A stretch of 64,000 nt of DNA from Streptomyces sp. NBC_01341 (GTDB lineage: Bacteria > Actinomycetota > Actinomycetes > Streptomycetales > Streptomycetaceae). The notes under the pieces were generated by a model. The model made no database searches. It was not told the origin of the DNA and was given only the letters and a program-made list of their open reading frames with translations. Location of the stretch: contig NZ_CP108364.1 in the NCBI RefSeq assembly GCF_035946055.1, forward strand, positions 1,550,001 to 1,614,000. The letters are read 5' to 3'. Shown here in pieces: positions 27,659 through 35,824 of this stretch. Every line of letters begins with the position of its first letter. The stretch's first letter is position 1. A program made the position numbers and the translations under genes.

Positions 27659-29188
27659 ATGGAAGACGACTACCTCGCACGTATCGGCAAGCTCATCCGT
27701 GACGCCCGTCAGCATCGCGGCTGGACACAGACCCAGCTCGCCGAGGCGCTCGCCACGAGTCAGAGCGCAGTCAACCGTATCGAGCGCGGCAACCAGAACA
27801 TCAGCCTTGAGATGATCGCTCGCATCGGTGAGGCTCTCGACAGCGAGATCGTGTCCCTCGGCTACTCCGGGCCCATGCATCTGCGGGTGGTCGGCGGACG
27901 CCGGCTCTCCGGCGCCATCGACGTCAAGACGAGCAAGAACGCCTGCGTCGCACTGCTCTGCGGCTCCCTGCTCAACAAGGGGCGCACCGTGCTGCGCCGG
28001 GTGGCCCGCATCGAGGAGGTCTTCCGCCTGCTGGAGGTCCTCAACTCCATCGGGGTGCGCACCCGCTGGATCAACGAAGGCGTCGACCTCGAGATCCTGC
28101 CGCCCGCCGAACTGGAGCTGGAGGCCATCGACGCGGACGCCGCGCGCCGGACGCGTTCCATCATCATGTTCCTCGGCCCGCTCCTGCACCGCATGGACCG
28201 CTTCACCCTGCCGTACGCCGGCGGCTGCGACCTCGGCACACGGACCATCGAGCCGCACATGATCGCGCTGCGCCGCTTCGGCCTGGAGATCGCGGCCACC
28301 GACGGGCTGTACCACGCACAGGTCGACCGCCAGATCCGTCCGGGCCGCCCCATCGTCCTGACCGAGCGCGGCGACACGGTGACCGAGAACGCCCTGCTGG
28401 CCGCCGCCCGCCACGACGGCACGACCGTCATCCGTAACGCCTCCTCCAACTACATGGTCCAGGACCTGTGCTTCTTCCTTGAGGCGCTCGGGGTGCGCGT
28501 CGAGGGCGTCGGCACGACGACGCTCACCGTGCACGGCGTACCGGAGATCGACGTGGACGTCGACTACTCCCCCTCCGAGGACCCGGTCGAGGCAATGAGC
28601 CTGCTCGCCGCCGCCGTGGTGACGGAGTCCGAGCTGACGATCCGTCGCGTCCCGATCGAGTTCCTGGAGATCGAGCTCGCGGTCCTGGAGGAGATGGGCG
28701 TCGACTGCGACCGGACACCCGAGTACGCCGCCGACAACGGCCGGACCCGCCTGGTGGACCTGACCGTGCGGCCCTCCAAGCTGGAGGCGCCCATCGACAA
28801 GATCCACCCGATGCCCTTCCCGGGGCTGAACATCGACAACGTCCCCTTCTTCGCGGCCATCGCGGCGGCCGCGCACGGCAAGACCCTGATCCACGACTGG
28901 GTCTACGACAACCGCGCGATCTACCTCACCGACCTCAACCGCCTCGGTGGAAGGCTCCAGTTGCTGGACCCGCACCGCGTCCTGGTCGAGGGCCCGACCC
29001 GCTGGCGCGCCGCCGAGATGATGTGCCCGCCCGCGCTGCGGCCGGCGGTGGTGGTGCTGCTGGCGATGATGGCGGCGGAGGGGACGTCGGTCCTGCGCAA
29101 CGTGTACGTGATCAACCGGGGTTACGAGGAGCTAGCGGAGCGGCTGAACTCGGTGGGGGCGCAGATCGAGATCTTCCGGGACATCTGA
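27659..29188 (+). CDS. XRE helix-turn-helix fused to UDP-GlcNAc 1-carboxyvinyltransferase (MurA-like)
   Basis: The 509-residue protein has an XRE helix-turn-helix at residues about 8-62 (RDARQHRGWTQTQLAEALAT, SQSAVNRIERGNQNIS) followed by a full enolpyruvyl-transferase domain. Key MurA residues remain: Lys93-Asn94 in KTSKNACVAL and Cys190 in YAGGCDLGTRTIEPH, matching the fosfomycin-target Cys. The C-terminus INRGYEELAERLNSVGA is also MurA-like. It could still transfer enolpyruvate from PEP to UDP-GlcNAc, or use the domain to sense cell-wall precursors while binding DNA. Streptomycetes usually carry it next to aconitase and in addition to housekeeping MurA. Start: ATG 27659; GTG 27650 is an alternative. 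Confidence 0.92.
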   Translation: MEDDYLARIGKLIRDARQHRGWTQTQLAEALATSQSAVNRIERGNQNISLEMIARIGEALDSEIVSLGYSGPMHLRVVGGRRLSGAIDVKTSKNACVALLCGSLLNKGRTVLRRVARIEEVFRLLEVLNSIGVRTRWINEGVDLEILPPAELELEAIDADAARRTRSIIMFLGPLLHRMDRFTLPYAGGCDLGTRTIEPHMIALRRFGLEIAATDGLYHAQVDRQIRPGRPIVLTERGDTVTENALLAAARHDGTTVIRNASSNYMVQDLCFFLEALGVRVEGVGTTTLTVHGVPEIDVDVDYSPSEDPVEAMSLLAAAVVTESELTIRRVPIEFLEIELAVLEEMGVDCDRTPEYAADNGRTRLVDLTVRPSKLEAPIDKIHPMPFPGLNIDNVPFFAAIAAAAHGKTLIHDWVYDNRAIYLTDLNRLGGRLQLLDPHRVLVEGPTRWRAAEMMCPPALRPAVVVLLAMMAAEGTSVLRNVYVINRGYEELAERLNSVGAQIEIFRDI

Positions 29189-29195
29189 CACGAAG

Positions 29196-29254
29196 ATGCC
29201 GTCGCACCCAGCCTGGCCTGCTCTTCAGCGGGCCGGCGGGAGGTGCGACGGCAT
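29196..29254 (+). terminator. Hairpin after the HTH-MurA gene
   Basis: Arms 29196-29208 and 29242-29254 pair perfectly over 13 bp. The 33-base interior can itself fold (GGCC and GGGCC runs), giving a compact branched structure 8 bases past the stop. Confidence 0.65.
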
Positions 29255-29395
29255 GCATCTCTGGGACTTCTCTGCCAGCAACGTCGAGGGGCACGTGCAC
29301 AGTCAAGCGACTTGCCGCTCGAGGGCTCGGGACACCGCCGGGCCACTGCCCGGACCCAGGCGTCCGCCCGCCCTTCCTCCTCGGCCTGAGCGCCA

Positions 29396-29425
29396 CCGGA
29401 CGCCCCACATGTGCGGGGCGTCCGG
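29396..29425. terminator. Strong isolated hairpin
   Basis: A perfect 11-bp stem (29396-29406 with 29415-29425) and 8-base loop. It lies 240 bases beyond the I36-family stop, so it may end that transcript, but the distance is large. Confidence 0.5.
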
Positions 29426-29664
29426 CGTATCCGGGCGGCTCCAGAGCCACCCAACCGGCAGGCCCACCGGCCGGTACGCCACGAACGACTGCGCCGCTCG
29501 GCATTGCCGCACACGCCCCGGAGACATCACACATCGAGGGTTCCGAGCGAAGGGGGGCACGGGATCGGAAGTGCCGCTCCCACGACGGCAGCGCGCACGG
29601 CACGGGGATGTACCACCTACGTCAGCGTGCCCTCGCGTGCCGGCGGCGCCCGATGCCTGGGGAT

Positions 29665-30081
29665 CTACCAGCCGACGTGGAACGACGACGCGACATCGTT
29701 GAAGTTGCGGTCCTTCAGGTCAGAGATCGAGTCCCCGCCCTTGAACTCCAAGACTGATCCGCTCTGGTAGGCGTCCTTGTACAGCCAGCCGACCCGGTAC
29801 TGAGATCCGTCAGCCCAGCTCCTGAGGGACGAGATACTGTCGTTCATTCCGTTGGGAACGTTCTTGAAGTCGGAGACTCCTCCCGTGCCGTACGCGGCGA
29901 ATACCTCGTAGCAGTTGCCGGTGTAGTTCACTCCGGTGAAGAACTGGATGACTCCCGGCTCCCCGTAACTGGTGCAGTTCCCCGCGTTGGGGGCTGCGCC
30001 GGCGACGGGTATGAAGGTAAGGAGACTTCCGGCAGCCGTTGCGGCGACCAGCGCAGCCTTCACTCGCACGCTCTTGATCAT
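29665..30081 (-). CDS. Secreted peptidase-inhibitor I36 / crystallin-like protein
   Basis: The 138-residue exported protein has a signal peptide (residues about 1-30, core ALVAATAAGSLLTFIPVAGA). The mature part of about 108 residues has one pair of Cys (NCTSYGEPG and GNCYEVF) and crystallin-fold repeats, seen in INDSISSL-type and SDLKDRNFNDVASSFHV motifs. The best-known member of this family in Streptomyces is the metalloproteinase inhibitor SMPI. Whether this protein inhibits a peptidase is unproven. It is a single-gene unit with a palindrome upstream. Confidence 0.82.
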   Translation of the reverse strand: MIKSVRVKAALVAATAAGSLLTFIPVAGAAPNAGNCTSYGEPGVIQFFTGVNYTGNCYEVFAAYGTGGVSDFKNVPNGMNDSISSLRSWADGSQYRVGWLYKDAYQSGSVLEFKGGDSISDLKDRNFNDVASSFHVGW

Positions 30082-30173
30082 TGGTTCCCGACTTTCCGAG
30101 AGGAGAGGTGGCCGGCGCCACCTCGCCCCGGTGGCACTCCCACGGGGCGCTGGTAATCCTTCACCAGCAGTAC

Positions 30174-30185
30174 TTGACTAGTCAA
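30174..30185. promoter_or_regulatory. Palindrome TTGACTAGTCAA
   Basis: A perfect 12-bp palindrome whose minus-strand half reads TTGACT, close to a -35 hexamer for the I36 gene. It could be both a promoter element and an operator. The -10 box is not clear. Confidence 0.4.
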
Positions 30186-30409
30186 TTTGTGCCCTGTGCA
30201 TCCATGTCGGGCGGACTGCGGTGCTCCCGTCTGCAAAATGAATCCACCACGTCCTCGAGGCCGGGCGTAGTCGCGCGAAGGCAGGGAGCGACGGTTCGCC
30301 GATGTCCGTGGACGATCTCATCGCCGCATCGACATCGCACGAGCTGGAGCGTCCGACCGGGGAGACGCCCGCTCTGACCGTGCCGGGCATGCTTACGGAG
30401 CTGCGAGGA

Positions 30410-30450
30410 CATACGGACACGACAGCCGCACGGGCTGCCGTGTCCGTATG
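30410..30450 (-). terminator. Terminator of the alpha-glucoside ABC operon
   Basis: Arms 30410-30427 and 30433-30450 pair over 18 bp with one mismatch and a 5-base loop, 14 bases past the last permease stop. Confidence 0.85.
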
Positions 30451-30463
30451 CCGTGTGCTGGGC

Positions 30464-31303
30464 CTACTTGACCGACCCCGCCATCACACCCTGAACGAAG
30501 TGCCGTTGGAAGGCGAAGAACACCACCAGCGGAACAACCAGGGAGACGAACGCGCCCGGTGCGAGGACGTCGATGTTGCTGCCGAACTGACGTATCTGGG
30601 ACTGAAGCTGCACGGTCAGCGGCTGCGAGGAGCTGTCCGCGAACAGCAGGGCCACCAGCATGTCGTTCCACACCCAGAGGAACTGGAAGATGGCGAGACT
30701 GGCGATGGCCGGCCGGCCCACCGGCAGGACCAGCTGGACGAAGATCCGCCACTCGCTGCCGCCGTCCATCCGCGCTGCCTCCAGCATCTCCTTCGGCATC
30801 TCGGCGAAGTAGTTCCGCAGGAGAAACACTCCGAACGGCAGGCCGTAGGCCACGTGGAACAGCACCACACCGGGGATGGTGCCGAACAGTCCCAGCTGCC
30901 CGAAGAGCTTGGCGACCGGCAGCAGGCCGATCTGCACCGGCACCACCAGGAGGGCCACGACGACCAGGAAAACGCTGTCCCGGCCCGGGAAGTCGAGCCA
31001 GGCGAAGGCGTATCCCGCCAGCGCCGCGATGGTCACGACCAGGAAGGTCGTCGGCACCGAGATGAGTACCGTGTTCCAGAGCGACTGCGTCATGCCGGAG
31101 TTCTTCAGCAGCGCCGTGTAGTTGTCGAAGGAGAGCTGGCCGGGGCTGGAGAAAACCGTCCACCAGCCCCCCTTCGCCGTGTCCTGGGACGACCGCAGGG
31201 ACGACACCAGGAGTCCCGCGAGCGGGGTGAGCCACACCAGCCCCGTCACCACGAGGAGTGCCTGCACAAGGCCGTTGCCCAGCCCACGCCGGATCGCGTT
31301 CAT
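30464..31303 (-). CDS. Sugar ABC transporter permease (MalG family, AglG-like)
   Basis: The 279-residue permease has its first span at LVQALLVVTGLVWLTPLAGL and its EAA loop near residue 174 (EAARMDGGSEWRIFVQL). ATG 31303 overlaps the upstream permease stop by four bases (ATGA), indicating translational coupling. It is the last gene of a four-gene unit reading alpha-glucosidase, binding protein, permease, permease. Alpha-glucoside specificity is inferred from the GH13 gene. Confidence 0.85.
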   Translation of the reverse strand: MNAIRRGLGNGLVQALLVVTGLVWLTPLAGLLVSSLRSSQDTAKGGWWTVFSSPGQLSFDNYTALLKNSGMTQSLWNTVLISVPTTFLVVTIAALAGYAFAWLDFPGRDSVFLVVVALLVVPVQIGLLPVAKLFGQLGLFGTIPGVVLFHVAYGLPFGVFLLRNYFAEMPKEMLEAARMDGGSEWRIFVQLVLPVGRPAIASLAIFQFLWVWNDMLVALLFADSSSQPLTVQLQSQIRQFGSNIDVLAPGAFVSLVVPLVVFFAFQRHFVQGVMAGSVK

Positions 31304-32661
31304 CGCTGACTCCTTCGGAAGCGGCGGACGTTGAAGACCATGGCCGGGACGACCAGCACCAGGAGGAGCACGCCCAGCGCACTGCCCAGGCCCTGGTTGT
31401 TGCCGCCGCCGAACGACACCAGCCACATCTGCGTCGCGAGGACAGTCGCGTCCTCCTGCACCGGCCCCGGTGCGATGATGTAGACGAGGTCGAACACCTT
31501 CATCACGTTGATGACCAGGGTCACGAAGACAACGGTCAGTACGGGGGCCAGCAGCGGCACCGTGATGCGCCGGAAGATCTGCCACTCGTTGGCACCGTCC
31601 ATCCGGGCCGCCTCCAACGCGTCCCGCGGCAGGGCCGCGAGCCCGGCCCCGATCAGGACCATGGCGAACCCGGTCCAGATCCACAGGTACGCACCGATGA
31701 TCGCCGGCGTCACCAGGGCCGGCCCCAGCCACGACACACCCTGGTAGGGCTGCTCGAAGTTCGAGGCGGGCAGTTTCACCGTGTAGCTGCCGGCCGCGAG
31801 GCCCGAGAGACGGAAGGAGCCGTCGGAGGCCGTGGTGGTGCTCGCGGCTGTCCTGCCGTCGGTATCGACGGCTTCGACGCGCATCTGCGGCAGTCCGCTC
31901 TCCTTACGGTCGACCTTGCCCTGCTCCCCTCCCCCGCCGGGGGTGAAGTCCAGGTACACCACCCCGCTGACCTCGTCGGCCGCGGCCCTGTGGTCGGCCG
32001 CCGCGTACGCGGGCCGCGCGGCCCCGGGCACATCACCCGGGGCGATGCCCACCATCCCGAAGTTCACCGACCCGCCGGGATGCACGCGCTCGCTCGTGCG
32101 GTAGGAGCCGTCCGGACCCGCGGTGAGCCCGTGATCGTCGCGGGCCCTGGCGGTCGGGTAGGCGGCGGAGTCCTCGAAGGCGTCGTGCACGCTGACGACG
32201 GCCGCGTTGAGCACGCCCTTGGAGGGGTCCTCGTCGTAGGCGAGACGGAAGACGATGCCCGCGGCGAGGAATGACACGGCCATCGGCATGAACAGCAGCA
32301 GCTTGAACGCCGTTGCCCAGCGGACCTTCTCCACCAGCACGGCCAGGACGAGGCCGAGACCGGTCAGCAGGGTCGGGGCCGCCACGACCCAGATGGCCGT
32401 GTTCCGGACGGCCTTGAAGGTCGCCGGGTCGCGGAACATCTCCGTGTAGTTGTCGGTGCCCACGAAGTCGGAGCCGGAGGCGTCGAAGAAGCTGCGGCCG
32501 ACGGAGAACAACACGGGGTAGACGACGAGGGCGCCCAGCAGCAGCAGTGCGGGGAGCACGAACAGGAGGGCGATCGGGCGGGCCCGCCGCCGGGAGCGGC
32601 GGGTGCGTCCGGCGGCGGCCGGCGGCGGGCTCGTGGTCTCTTTGACCAGAGTGACGGTCAT
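31300..32661 (-). CDS. Sugar ABC transporter permease (MalF family) with a large inserted extracellular domain
   Basis: At 453 residues this is about 150 longer than a usual MalF-type permease. Spans at residues about 30-50 and 85-140 are followed by a hydrophilic insert from about 145 to 295, then the remaining spans and the EAA loop near residue 347 (EAARMDGANEWQIFRRI). The insert contains DFTPGGGGEQGKVDRKESG followed by GSFRLSGLAAGSYTVKLP, a pattern of Cna-B/carboxypeptidase-regulatory-like beta-sandwich domains, and would lie outside the membrane. It could help dock the binding protein or handle longer sugars. The frame is intact and the start is 6 bases past the binding-protein stop. Confidence 0.85.
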   Translation of the reverse strand: MTVTLVKETTSPPPAAAGRTRRSRRRARPIALLFVLPALLLLGALVVYPVLFSVGRSFFDASGSDFVGTDNYTEMFRDPATFKAVRNTAIWVVAAPTLLTGLGLVLAVLVEKVRWATAFKLLLFMPMAVSFLAAGIVFRLAYDEDPSKGVLNAAVVSVHDAFEDSAAYPTARARDDHGLTAGPDGSYRTSERVHPGGSVNFGMVGIAPGDVPGAARPAYAAADHRAAADEVSGVVYLDFTPGGGGEQGKVDRKESGLPQMRVEAVDTDGRTAASTTTASDGSFRLSGLAAGSYTVKLPASNFEQPYQGVSWLGPALVTPAIIGAYLWIWTGFAMVLIGAGLAALPRDALEAARMDGANEWQIFRRITVPLLAPVLTVVFVTLVINVMKVFDLVYIIAPGPVQEDATVLATQMWLVSFGGGNNQGLGSALGVLLLVLVVPAMVFNVRRFRRSQR

Positions 32662-32667
32662 GTCGCG

Positions 32668-33999
32668 TCAGCCCTTGTACGCCTTGACGGCGGCGGCTTC
32701 CAGCTTCGAGGCGGTGGCTGCGGGGTCGGAGGGGTCGCGCAGGAAGTCCTGAAGCAGCTTCCACTCCCCCGCCCCCTTGGTGCCGCCGAACGCCGCGGGG
32801 GCCTGGTCGGACATGTCGAAGCGGACGGAGTCGGCCGCATCGACCAGGGACTTGGCGGTGGCGCGGGTGACGTCGTCGCTGTAGGAGTCGAGAGGGAGGT
32901 TCTTGTTCGGGGAGAGGTATCCCCCCGCCTTCGCCCACACGGCCGACGCCTCCGGGGTGGCCAGGTACTCGAGCAGCTTCATGCCGGCCTTGGCGTTCTT
33001 GCCGTCCTTGAGGACCACTGCGGCGTCACCGCCACTGACGACCGGAGCCTTGCCACCGTCGACGGCGGGGAAGGGGAAGAAGTCGGCGTCCTTGCCGATG
33101 GTCCTGCCGAACTGGTCGCGGGCCACACCGGCGACGAAGTCGCCCTCGTAGACCATGCCGGCGTCGGGCTCGGGCCCGAACACCTTCTCCACCGAACCCG
33201 GGAAGTCGGTGTTGAGGGCTCCCTTCTGGCCACCGGCGATCAGCTCCTTGTCCTTGAAGAGCTTGCCGAGGGTGGTGAGCGCCCGGACGACCGAGGCGTC
33301 TGTCCACTTCAGCTTGTGGGTGGCGAGGGCGTCGTACTTCTCGGGGCCGGCCTGGGAGAGGTAGATGTTCTCGAACCAGTCGGTGAGGGTCCAGCCGTCC
33401 TGGCCACCGACCGAGAACGCAGCGAGGCCGGAGTCGGAGATCGTGTGCCCGGCCTTGAGCATGTCGTCGTAGGAGGTGGGCGGCTTGACGCCGGCCTGGC
33501 TGAAGGCGTCGGGGCTGTACCAGACCGTCGACTTGTGGGCGGCCTTGAAGTAGAGACCGTAGAGGCTGCCGTCGACGCTGCCGTAGTTCTTCCAGACGGG
33601 TGCGTAGCCGGCGTCGACGGACTTCTCGGTGGCGGCCGACAGCTCAGTGAGCCAGCCCTGCTCGGCGAACTGCTGGAGCACGCCAACCTGCGGGACCATG
33701 ACGACGTCGGGGGCGTTGCCACCCTCGATCTTGCTGCCGACGACAGTGGAGACGTTGTCGCCGGTGGAGACGAACGCGGTCTTGGCGCCGGTCTTCGTAC
33801 TGAACGCGTCCAGCACCTTCTGGAAGTTCTTCTGCTCGGTGCCCGACCAGACTCCGGCCACGGTGACCGTCTGGCCGCTGAGTGCCTTGTCTCCGCCACC
33901 AGCGGTGACGGGGTCGCTGCCACCGCAGGCCGTGGCGCCGAGTGCGAGGGAGAGGGCGGTGCAGCTCATGAGCAGGGTGGTACGTCGTCGCATCATCAT
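32668..33999 (-). CDS. Alpha-glucoside-type ABC substrate-binding lipoprotein
   Basis: The 443-residue binding protein opens with a short signal peptide and lipobox ATAC (GATACGGSD, Cys about 25). It has family-1 binding-protein features such as GGNAPDVVMVPQVGVLQQFA and VWYSPDAFSQAGVKPPTSYD. The first of three consecutive ATGs (33999) has AAGGA 6 bases upstream. It lies 36 bases after the GH13 gene and directly before the two permeases. By context it delivers an alpha-glucoside such as maltose, trehalose or a malto-oligosaccharide; the ligand is not readable. Confidence 0.86.
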   Translation of the reverse strand: MMMRRRTTLLMSCTALSLALGATACGGSDPVTAGGGDKALSGQTVTVAGVWSGTEQKNFQKVLDAFSTKTGAKTAFVSTGDNVSTVVGSKIEGGNAPDVVMVPQVGVLQQFAEQGWLTELSAATEKSVDAGYAPVWKNYGSVDGSLYGLYFKAAHKSTVWYSPDAFSQAGVKPPTSYDDMLKAGHTISDSGLAAFSVGGQDGWTLTDWFENIYLSQAGPEKYDALATHKLKWTDASVVRALTTLGKLFKDKELIAGGQKGALNTDFPGSVEKVFGPEPDAGMVYEGDFVAGVARDQFGRTIGKDADFFPFPAVDGGKAPVVSGGDAAVVLKDGKNAKAGMKLLEYLATPEASAVWAKAGGYLSPNKNLPLDSYSDDVTRATAKSLVDAADSVRFDMSDQAPAAFGGTKGAGEWKLLQDFLRDPSDPAATASKLEAAAVKAYKG

Positions 34000-34035
34000 T
34001 GATGTTCCTTAGGAGGTGGTTGGCCGCGGAAAGCG

Positions 34036-35652
34036 TCAGAGGTCGTTGATCCACCAGGCCGCAGTCGAGCCTGGGAGTACTCCGGCCGGGCAAGGGCCGC
34101 TTGAGAGCAGTGGGGTGCCGGAGACCGGCGCCGGGGTGGGCGCCGTACCGAAGTTGACGGCGCAGACGAGGCCGTCGCCCCGTGCGAAGGCGAGCACTCC
34201 CGGCGGGGTGTCCAGCCAGAGGAGGGCTCCCTCGCGCAGCTGGGCCAGAGATGCGCGCAGCTGGAGTCCTTCGCGGTACAGGTGCCAGAAGGAGCGGGTG
34301 TCGGCGAGCGCGCGGTCGGTGGCGTACTCGGCGAAGTACTCGGGCTGCGGCAGCCATGGCTTGGCGCTTTCGGCTCCGGAGGTGAAGCCGAACGGAGACG
34401 CCTGTCCGGACCAGGGCAGCGGCACACGGCAGCCGTCGCGGATGCGGGCGCGACTGCCGGTCCGGTGGTAGATCGGGTCGGTGAGGACATCGTCGGGCAG
34501 GTCCACGACCTCGGGCAGGCCCAGTTCCTCGCCCTGGTAGATGTAGGCGGCTCCGGGCAGCGCGAGCATCAGCAGTGCGGCGGCGCGGGCGCGGGCCGGG
34601 CCGAGTCCGCTGCCCTCCGTGGCGGGTTCGCCGTAGCGGGTGACGGTGCGGACCTGGTCGTGGTTGTTGAGGACCCAGGTGACCGTGGAGCCGGTACCGG
34701 CGATGTCCTGCATGGCCTCCGCGATGACCTTGCGGAAGGCGTCCGCGTCCCACGGGGCGCTCAGGAGGTCGAAGAAGAAGGCCTGGTGGAGTTCGTCGGG
34801 GCGCACGTACTGGGCGTGTTCGCGGGCGGAGGGAACGGAGACCTCGCCGACGAGGAGGCGTTCGGAGCCGTCGCGGGCCGCATACTCCTCGCAGATCGAC
34901 CTCCAGTGCCGCCAGACGTCATGCACCTCGGGCTGGTTCCAGGCGAGAGGGTTGACCGAGTCGCGGGTGCGGGCGTCGGCCTCGGGGTCCGGGGAGTCGG
35001 GCAGCTCGGGGTGCTTGAAGAGGCCGGCGGCGACGTCGATCCGGAAGCCGTCGACGCCCCGGTCCAGCCAGAAGCGGAGCACGCGGTCGAACTCGGCGCC
35101 GATCTCGGGATTGCGCCAGTTCCAGTCGGGCTGCTCGGGTGTGAACATGTGGAGGTACCACTGGCCGGGGCGCCCGTCCCGCTCGGTGATCCTCGTCCAG
35201 GCCGGGCCGCCGAACATGGCATGCCAGTTGTTGGGAGGTTCGTCGCCGCCCGGACCTCGGCCGTCGGCGAAGTGGAAGCGGGCGCGGGCCGGGCTGCCGG
35301 GCTCTGCGTCGAGCGCCGCCTTGAACCACGGGTGCTCGGAGGAGCAGTGGTTGGGCACGATGTCGAGCAGGACGCGGATGCCGAGCCGGTGAGCGGCCGC
35401 CATCAGCTGGTCGAATTCGGCGATGTCGCCGAAGGTCGGATCGACGTCGCAGTAGTCGGCCACGTCGTAGCCGTGGTCGTGCTGCGGCGAGGGGTAGAAG
35501 GGGCTCAGCCAAATCCCGTCCACGCCCAGCTTCTTCAGGTAAGGCAGTCCGGCCTTGACTCCGGCGAGATCGCCGATGCCGTCGCCGGTGCTGTCGAGGA
35601 AGCTGCGGACGTACACCTGGTAGATGACCGCGTCGCGCCACCAACCGTGCAT
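34036..35652 (-). CDS. GH13 alpha-glucosidase
   Basis: The 538-residue cytoplasmic alpha-glucosidase (oligo-1,6-glucosidase/trehalase-like GH13 group) has nucleophile Asp206 in GFRIDVAAG, acid/base Glu270 in LVGEVSVPS and transition-state Asp332 in NNHDQV, plus QVYVRSFLDSTGDGIGDL and DIVPNHCS. ATG 35652 (MHGWWRDAVIYQVY) is preferred. An in-frame ATG at 35694 lies inside or next to the probable promoter and adds only a Gly/Asn-rich tail, though a leaderless start there is possible. It leads the uptake operon, so it probably hydrolyses the sugar that the operon imports. Confidence 0.92.
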   Translation of the reverse strand: MHGWWRDAVIYQVYVRSFLDSTGDGIGDLAGVKAGLPYLKKLGVDGIWLSPFYPSPQHDHGYDVADYCDVDPTFGDIAEFDQLMAAAHRLGIRVLLDIVPNHCSSEHPWFKAALDAEPGSPARARFHFADGRGPGGDEPPNNWHAMFGGPAWTRITERDGRPGQWYLHMFTPEQPDWNWRNPEIGAEFDRVLRFWLDRGVDGFRIDVAAGLFKHPELPDSPDPEADARTRDSVNPLAWNQPEVHDVWRHWRSICEEYAARDGSERLLVGEVSVPSAREHAQYVRPDELHQAFFFDLLSAPWDADAFRKVIAEAMQDIAGTGSTVTWVLNNHDQVRTVTRYGEPATEGSGLGPARARAAALLMLALPGAAYIYQGEELGLPEVVDLPDDVLTDPIYHRTGSRARIRDGCRVPLPWSGQASPFGFTSGAESAKPWLPQPEYFAEYATDRALADTRSFWHLYREGLQLRASLAQLREGALLWLDTPPGVLAFARGDGLVCAVNFGTAPTPAPVSGTPLLSSGPCPAGVLPGSTAAWWINDL

Positions 35653-35697
35653 GTTCAACCCATTACCTGTCTCTCGTGACCCGTTGTTATGCATACA

Positions 35698-35727
35698 TGT
35701 TAAGTAGAGGTGTCCTCAGCATGTCAA
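35698..35727 (-). promoter_or_regulatory. Candidate promoter of the alpha-glucosidase/ABC operon
   Basis: On the minus strand TTGACA (35722-35727) is followed after 18 bases by TTAACA (35698-35703). This stretch is notably AT-rich for the window. The -10 match is imperfect. Confidence 0.4.
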
Positions 35728-35807
35728 CGAAAATCACAGAGATAGCAGGAAGGACATCCTTTTTATGGGCATAAATCGGCCTCAAGTAGAGGGCACGAGG
35801 CTCGAGC

Positions 35808-35824
35808 GTTACTTAACAGGTAAC
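35808..35824. promoter_or_regulatory. Inverted repeat upstream of the GH13 operon
   Basis: GTTAC-ttaacag-GTAAC is a perfect 5-bp-arm repeat that touches the stop codon of the neighbouring binding-protein gene. The sequence TACTTAACA recurs in the candidate promoter at 35698-35706 (minus strand), so both may be bound by the same LacI-type repressor. Confidence 0.4.

Larger units (their letters stand above)
29189..29664. other. Gene-free stretch between HTH-MurA and the I36-family gene
   Basis: This 476-base stretch has two strong hairpins (29196-29254 and 29396-29425) that can terminate the converging transcripts. Open frames across it lack ribosome sites and recognisable sequence. About 230 bases between 29430 and 29664 show nothing I can name. 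Confidence 0.55.
30082..30463. other. Gene-free stretch upstream of the I36-family gene
   Basis: This 382-base stretch carries the I36 promoter, a 12-bp perfect palindrome TTGACTAGTCAA (30174-30185) about 95 bases upstream of its start, and the terminator of the ABC operon (30410-30450). No coding frame is supported. Confidence 0.55.

Noticed and set aside
29196..29702. A 168-codon frame downstream of the HTH-MurA gene
   Set aside because: It crosses two terminator hairpins and runs into the antisense of the I36 gene; composition is not protein-like.
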